Part shown: positions 46,078-49,152 of the stretch, one piece after another
Numbering within the stretch: position 1 is the first letter of the stretch
Layout of the letters: every line of letters starts with the position of its first letter
Source of the DNA: JARIHD01 sp964610985
GTDB taxonomy: Bacteria; Patescibacteriota; Saccharimonadia; Saccharimonadales; UBA4665
Reading direction: 5' to 3'
Assembly: GCA_964610985.1 (NCBI GenBank)
Contig: CAZSZJ010000008.1
Span: 1-49,152, forward strand
DNA: 49,152 nucleotides
Program-made: the position numbers and the translations under genes
The notes under the pieces: model-generated
What the model saw: only the letters and a program-made list of their open reading frames with translations
Databases searched by the model: none
What the model was told of the DNA's origin: nothing

Positions 46078-46513
46078 TAGCCTGCAGAAGAAATATCCGC
46101 AGTTTACTTTTTTAAAAGGAAAAACGGCACACTGGTCGCCGCGACTTCGCCAGATAACTTATGCCCCCGGCGAAGATCTGGCCGCAGCCTGGAGCCTACT
46201 ACATGAACTTGGCCATGCCCTATTAAATCACCACACCTACGATAGCGACATGGAACTCCTTAAAAAAGAGACGGAGGCATGGGAGCACGCCAAAATGCTT
46301 GCAAGCGATATCGGTCAAGCGATAGACGAAATATATATTCAAGAATGTTTAGATACCTATCGCGACTGGCTGCACAAGAGAAGTAGTTGTCCTGCGTGCG
46401 GCATGCACGGCCTACAGCCACACGCAGGCCTCTACCACTGTCTTAACTGTAATGCAACATGGAAGGTTAGCTCTAAGAGATTTTGCAGACCATACCGGCT
46501 TAAAAAAGCTTAA
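46061..46513 (+). CDS. Small HExxH metalloprotease-like protein with a zinc ribbon, 150 aa
   Basis: The zinc-protease motif is LLHELGHALLNH (about residues 45-56), and KKETEAWEHAKMLA 20 residues on supplies a third Glu ligand, as in the ImmA/IrrE (DUF955) family. The C-terminal 45 residues contain a four-Cys zinc ribbon (CPACG and CLNCN). IrrE-like proteases usually cut repressors; here no repressor gene is adjacent. I choose ATG 46061 (AAGGA 5 nt upstream) because the longer frame lies inside the ROK gene. It probably shares the ROK operon. Confidence 0.75.
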   Translation: MEMLVDSLQKKYPQFTFLKGKTAHWSPRLRQITYAPGEDLAAAWSLLHELGHALLNHHTYDSDMELLKKETEAWEHAKMLASDIGQAIDEIYIQECLDTYRDWLHKRSSCPACGMHGLQPHAGLYHCLNCNATWKVSSKRFCRPYRLKKA

Positions 46514-46520
46514 ACAGCAA

Positions 46521-46548
46521 AACGCCCGGATCGTTGCCGGGCGTTTTT
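46521..46548 (+). terminator. Bidirectional intrinsic terminator
   Basis: A 9-bp stem (AACGCCCGG 46521-46529 with CCGGGCGTT 46537-46545), 7-nt loop and T on both strands. It serves the HExxH gene on the plus strand and the KGG gene on the minus strand. Confidence 0.85.
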
Positions 46549-46571
46549 GCAAAGAAAGCGGTCAGTTTGCT

Positions 46572-46790
46572 TTAAGCAGCAAGGTCAAGGTCAGCTTTAG
46601 TAACCTTGGAGCGGCGCGAAATGCGTCCACCCTTGCGACCAGCTTCACGTGCTAATTCGCGGTTAGCGAAGAAGCCACCAGTGCGACCTTTTTTGCCACC
46701 ACTTGCGCCGATGCGCGCGTAAAAGTCTGAACCGTATTTCTTTCGATTTGTTGCAGCAGCCGCTTGGCCGCCAGCTTTAGTTCCAGCCAT
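46572..46790 (-). CDS. KGG-repeat (YciG/con-10-like) small protein, 72 aa
   Basis: A short, basic, Gly-rich protein with GASGGKKGRTGG, NRELAREAGRKGGRISRRS motifs, as in the KGG/stress-induced bacterial acidophilic repeat family. It is thought to be largely disordered and made in stress or stationary phase in some bacteria. GGAGG lies 10 nt upstream of ATG 46790. A hairpin with a T-run lies 47 nt upstream of the ATG. Confidence 0.8.
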   Translation of the reverse strand: MAGTKAGGQAAAATNRKKYGSDFYARIGASGGKKGRTGGFFANRELAREAGRKGGRISRRSKVTKADLDLAA

Positions 46791-46836
46791 GCTAGAAAAC
46801 CTCCGTTAGTAATAAAACTTCCGCACCCGAGAATCT

Positions 46837-46877
46837 AAAAAAGGTTTTTGCCCCTAAATTACAAAGCGGCAAAAACC
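46837..46877 (-). terminator. Terminator or attenuator upstream of the KGG gene
   Basis: On the minus strand a 10-bp stem (GGTTTTTGCC 46877-46868 with GGCAAAAACC 46852-46843), a 15-nt loop and TTTTTT (46842-46837). It precedes the KGG gene, so it may be an attenuator or end a transcript that comes from the right. Confidence 0.65.
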
Positions 46878-46938
46878 CTCTTCTCGTCCTCACGAAATTA
46901 TGCTTATGATAACACGTAATATTTCAGATGTCAATATG

Positions 46939-46952
46939 ATTATGTTATTACG
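46939..46952 (+). repeat. IS flanking direct repeat, left copy (14 bp)
   Basis: ATTATGTTATTACG is repeated exactly at 48010-48023. It is a candidate target-site duplication. Confidence 0.7.
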
Positions 46953-48009
46953 TATCCGGCTCCCATACATCTTAGACACTTCCACAAATACTTTCTAATC
47001 TAGAAAGGAGTGAAAGTGAGAACAAGAGCAATGACCGGAAAACAACTCCAAGTGTATGGGGCTCGTATTCGCCTCGCCTGGTTTAGAGCTGCCGAGGAAC
47101 TCGGCAGCGTTACGAACGCCTGCAAACACTACGGCATCGCCAGGAGTGAGTACTACTACTGGCATAGCCGTTGGCTAAAAAGTAACAAACAGCTCACCAG
47201 CCTCTACAACCAGCCAACCACACCAAAAAGCCATAAGACGGACATTGACGAAGAAACAGTCAGCCTCATCGTGCAACTACGCCTCGCGCTCGGCTACGGC
47301 GAGGCGAAGCTTGCCGTCGTTCTGGAGCGGGACTACGACGTTGCCATATCCCGTCATGGAGTCGGCAATGTGCTTCGCCGAGCTGGGCTAACCACACCGA
47401 AGCCGAGAAGGCGCCGCGCTCAGCGGCGTTTCAGTGACCGTGTCTACACTCCTGGCGAAGTCGGCCAAATGGACGTCAAGCACTGGAAAAAAGCGGCGTT
47501 TCAGTACGACCTTGTCGACTGCGCAACGCGTATTAAGTACAAGCGGTTGTATCCTGGCGTGAACCCAGCGTACACCGTGGACTTTTTAGAGCATGCCGTC
47601 CGGTTCTTTGAACCGGCCTTTAGCTTTGCCGAGATCCAGACCGACAACGGCACAGAGTTTGTCTACGACGCATTGCCACAAACAAAGCCAGATACCACCA
47701 CCGCCATGCAGCGCTGGTTGAGCGCAAACGGGATACGGCACGGCCGTATCCCGCCTCGTTCACCACATCTCAATGGGCGGATTGAGCGTAGTCATGGTGT
47801 CGACAAAGATCGCTACAGGAAACTTACCACCAACTCCCATGACAAGGCTGAACTCCAGGCTTTCTTGGTGGAAGATTGTTTGGACTACAATTTCTACCGG
47901 CCGCACAGCATGCTGTGCATGCTGACGCCCGTGGAATACCTCCAAGGTATTCCTGGCTACGAGAATGCTACACTGGACACTAGTGTCCTATATGTTTAGG
48001 AGCCCGACC
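46953..48009 (+). mobile_element. IS481-type insertion sequence
   Basis: About 1057 bp between two exact 14-bp direct repeats. The ends carry imperfect inverted repeats: 46956-46981 and 47981-48006 match at 19 of 26 positions (CGGCTCC and ACACT-like blocks shared). The right repeat covers the transposase stop codon. One intact transposase gene fills the element. Both the size and a long, variable duplication fit the IS481 group. Confidence 0.8.
47016..47999 (+). CDS. IS481-family DDE transposase
   Basis: A 327-aa transposase, apparently intact. An N-terminal HTH (VTNACKHYGIARSEYYYWHSR) precedes a second HTH-like part and the rve integrase core with the DDE residues: Asp in GQMDVKHWK, Asp in IQTDNGTEF and Glu in HLNGRIERSHG. 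I choose GTG 47016: AAAGGAG lies 5 nt upstream; an earlier GTG at 47010 overlaps that site. It has a Shine-Dalgarno start, unlike most first genes of its host. No second copy is in the window. Confidence 0.9.
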   Translation: MRTRAMTGKQLQVYGARIRLAWFRAAEELGSVTNACKHYGIARSEYYYWHSRWLKSNKQLTSLYNQPTTPKSHKTDIDEETVSLIVQLRLALGYGEAKLAVVLERDYDVAISRHGVGNVLRRAGLTTPKPRRRRAQRRFSDRVYTPGEVGQMDVKHWKKAAFQYDLVDCATRIKYKRLYPGVNPAYTVDFLEHAVRFFEPAFSFAEIQTDNGTEFVYDALPQTKPDTTTAMQRWLSANGIRHGRIPPRSPHLNGRIERSHGVDKDRYRKLTTNSHDKAELQAFLVEDCLDYNFYRPHSMLCMLTPVEYLQGIPGYENATLDTSVLYV

Positions 48010-48023
48010 ATTATGTTATTACG
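48010..48023 (+). repeat. IS flanking direct repeat, right copy (14 bp)
   Basis: Exact copy of 46939-46952. It lies 5 nt before the start of the frameshifted pseudogene, so the IS landed in that gene's promoter region. Confidence 0.7.
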
Positions 48024-48028
48024 GGATA

Positions 48029-48585
48029 ATGACACGTATAAATTACAGCAGAAGTCCTGAGCTAACTAGCCTCTTAAGCGAAATATCCCCCCGCCGCCAT
48101 GCCCTTGTGACAGCCAGAATTGGTGAAGATGGCGTAATGGCTGTGGCTTAGACCAAAAGAAATTGATGTCAATACGGTCCTAAGTCTTTCTGATACAGAA
48201 TTTAACGCTTATGAGCTGGATGATTATCTAATACCAGATGAGCAAACGCCGCTCGATCGGCTTCGTGATGCACAAGAAGAAGCATTTTCGTATATCTCAG
48301 GCCTATTCGGAAAACTTAATAGCCATAATTTACAAATTCTAGAGGCATCTTTCTTCAGTCTAGAAACTGGCAGTAATGCCAAGGAGGGTGCGCAGACCAT
48401 TATAGTAAGGCCCGTTGAGGACAGTCTCGATATAACAAACGTTTTTAAAACTGTCTTTTGTACCAGAGGATTATATCAGCAAAGACCTACCTGTAGAAAT
48501 TGAGGACCGCAATCTCGTCTTATGCGCTATCGAACGTTTGAGTGAAGTAAATCAAGAGTTGTCAAAAAGAAAAGGGTTAAGATGA
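48029..48585 (+). pseudogene. Frameshifted gene of unknown function (about 185 codons)
   Basis: Three reading frames join into one plausible protein. Frame 1 (48029-48151) encodes MTRINYSRSPELTSLLSEI... and stops at TAG. Frame 2 (48150-48503) continues PKEIDVNTVLSLSDTEFNAY..., AQEEAFSYISGLFGKL and VRPVEDSLDITNVFKTVF. Frame 3 (48463-48585) continues PEDYISKDLPVEIEDRN and ends ELSKRKGLR then TGA. No frame alone is a sensible gene. It is acidic and helical; I do not recognise it. The decay, and the IS at its promoter, suggest the gene is dead. A sequencing error at two sites is the alternative. Confidence 0.65.
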
Positions 48586-48664
48586 CAGGTGATTGTTGCA
48601 CATGAACGGCAAACCGCCTATTGATGCGCCCAAGAAGTATAATAATAGAGGGTTAAAATATTCT

Positions 48665-48702
48665 TAAAAAGATAAAAGCCATCCTATTCGGATGGCTTTT
48701 AT
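48665..48702 (-). terminator. rRNA operon terminator
   Basis: On the minus strand a 13-bp stem (plus 48672-48684 with 48690-48702; AAAGCCATCC and GGATGGCTTT in the core), a 5-nt loop and CTTTTTA. It lies just after the 5S rRNA. Confidence 0.85.
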
Positions 48703-48707
48703 ATAAT

Positions 48708-48820
48708 TCGGCATCGTGCTATTTTCCCAGGGGTGGACCCCAAGTATTGTAACCGCTGCGAGGCTTAACTTCTGTGTTCGGCATGGGAACAGGTGTTTCC
48801 CTCGCGCCATGGACACCGAA
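48708..48820 (-). rRNA. rrf: 5S ribosomal RNA
   Basis: On the minus strand the sequence runs TCGGTGTCCATGGCGCGAGG, then CACCTGTTCCCATGCCGAAC, GAAGTTAAGCCTCGCAGCGG and ends GCACGATGCCGA. The ends pair (TCGGTGTC with the 3' part) and loops B and C are as in bacterial 5S. It is the last gene of the operon, before the terminator. Confidence 0.95.
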
Positions 48821-48970
48821 CTGTAAGCGTAATTCAATGGCAGTAATCCTGCTATAAGAAAAATCACACTCCTATGTTCGATATCCATTCGCACACGAGA
48901 CTTTGAGAATTAAAGCGTCTGTAGACAAACGGGTGCTTGATGATAAACACCAATAACCAGTCAAATGCTT

Positions 48971-49012
48971 TTCTCTGACCCTCATAGCACCAAGGCTATG
49001 CGAATCAGAGAA
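48971..49012 (-). other. Spacer hairpin between 23S and 5S rRNA
   Basis: An 8-bp stem (TTCTCTGA 48971-48978 with TCAGAGAA 49005-49012) and an inner 6-bp stem (CATAGC 48983-48988 with GCTATG 48995-49000). It is probably a processing structure. The ~200-nt spacer contains no tRNA that I can see. Confidence 0.45.
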
Positions 49013-49020
49013 CGTAAAAA

Positions 49021-49152
49021 GTCGATGGGACTATTAGTATACTTCAGCTCCATACGTTGCCGCACTTCCACCTTGTACCTATCAACCTGATCGTCTATCA
49101 GGGTCCTCATAGGGAAATCTAATCTTGAGGTCAGTTTCACGCTTAATATGCT
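49021..49152 (-). rRNA. rrl: 23S ribosomal RNA, 3' end (partial)
   Basis: On the minus strand the last ~130 nt of 23S are visible: AGCATATTAAGCGTGAAACT at the window edge, then GAGGACCCTGATAGACGATC, GGTACAAGGTGGAAGTGCGG and, near the 3' end, CTGAAGTATACTAATAG then TCCCATCGAC. The rest lies outside the window. Confidence 0.93.

Noticed and set aside
48664..48894. A 76-codon minus-strand open frame over 5S rRNA
   Set aside because: It lies over the 5S rRNA and its terminator and is not protein coding.

Overview
The window looks like a compact, reduced bacterial genome of the Patescibacteria (CPR) type, most probably a Candidatus Saccharibacteria (TM7) chromosome. The reasons are short housekeeping proteins (IF-2 of 586 aa, a four-domain S1, a short-LID adenylate kinase), the presence of several small families I associate with that group (DUF5663, a KGG-repeat protein, an SD-less giant beta-repeat surface protein pair), a cobalamin-dependent ribonucleotide reductase as the only RNR seen here, and very short intergenic gaps. 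UGA is used as a stop (for example at the end of the ROK gene), so this is not one of the UGA=Gly lineages. The assignment is from gene content and not from an alignment.

Layout. 1-4.3 kb: a membrane protein, a TerC/DUF475 membrane protein, ribosomal protein bL31 (type B), prfA and prmC. 4.3-10.4 kb: HtrA protease, a polytopic membrane protein, an LCP (LytR-CpsA-Psr) protein, signal peptidase lepB, and parB-parA. 10.4-25.0 kb: a 14.6-kb surface locus with two giant secreted or anchored beta-repeat proteins (2621 and 1446 aa) that share modules, and three small membrane proteins between them. 25.3-32.8 kb: rplU, ileS (type 2) behind a T-box leader, a thioredoxin-fold protein, nrdJ behind a structured leader, and nrdR behind two NrdR boxes. 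32.9-37.9 kb: ftsZ, ftsA, map, adk, yqeY, rpsU and a winged-helix regulator. 38.0-46.8 kb: priA, def, fmt, a DUF5663 protein, infB, rpsA, a ROK protein, a small HExxH protein and a KGG protein. 46.9-48.6 kb: an IS481-type insertion with a 14-bp direct repeat, next to a frameshifted pseudogene. 48.7-49.15 kb: 5S rRNA and the 3' end of 23S rRNA on the minus strand.

How the parts work together. Replication and division functions (parAB, ftsAZ, priA) are interleaved with translation initiation, maturation and termination (infB, rpsA, def, fmt, map, prfA, prmC). Deoxynucleotide supply appears as one regulated unit: nrdR represses its own promoter through paired boxes, and a folded intercistronic RNA precedes nrdJ. 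Isoleucyl-tRNA supply appears to be sensed by a T-box. The secretion genes (lepB, htrA, LCP) lie directly beside the giant surface-protein locus, which plausibly makes host- or surface-attachment fibres.

Expression signals follow a two-mode pattern. Many first genes have a -10 box only 6-10 nt before the ATG, which predicts leaderless mRNAs. Others have a longer leader with a clear Shine-Dalgarno sequence. Three convergent gene pairs hide the minus-strand terminator inside the last codons of the plus-strand gene.
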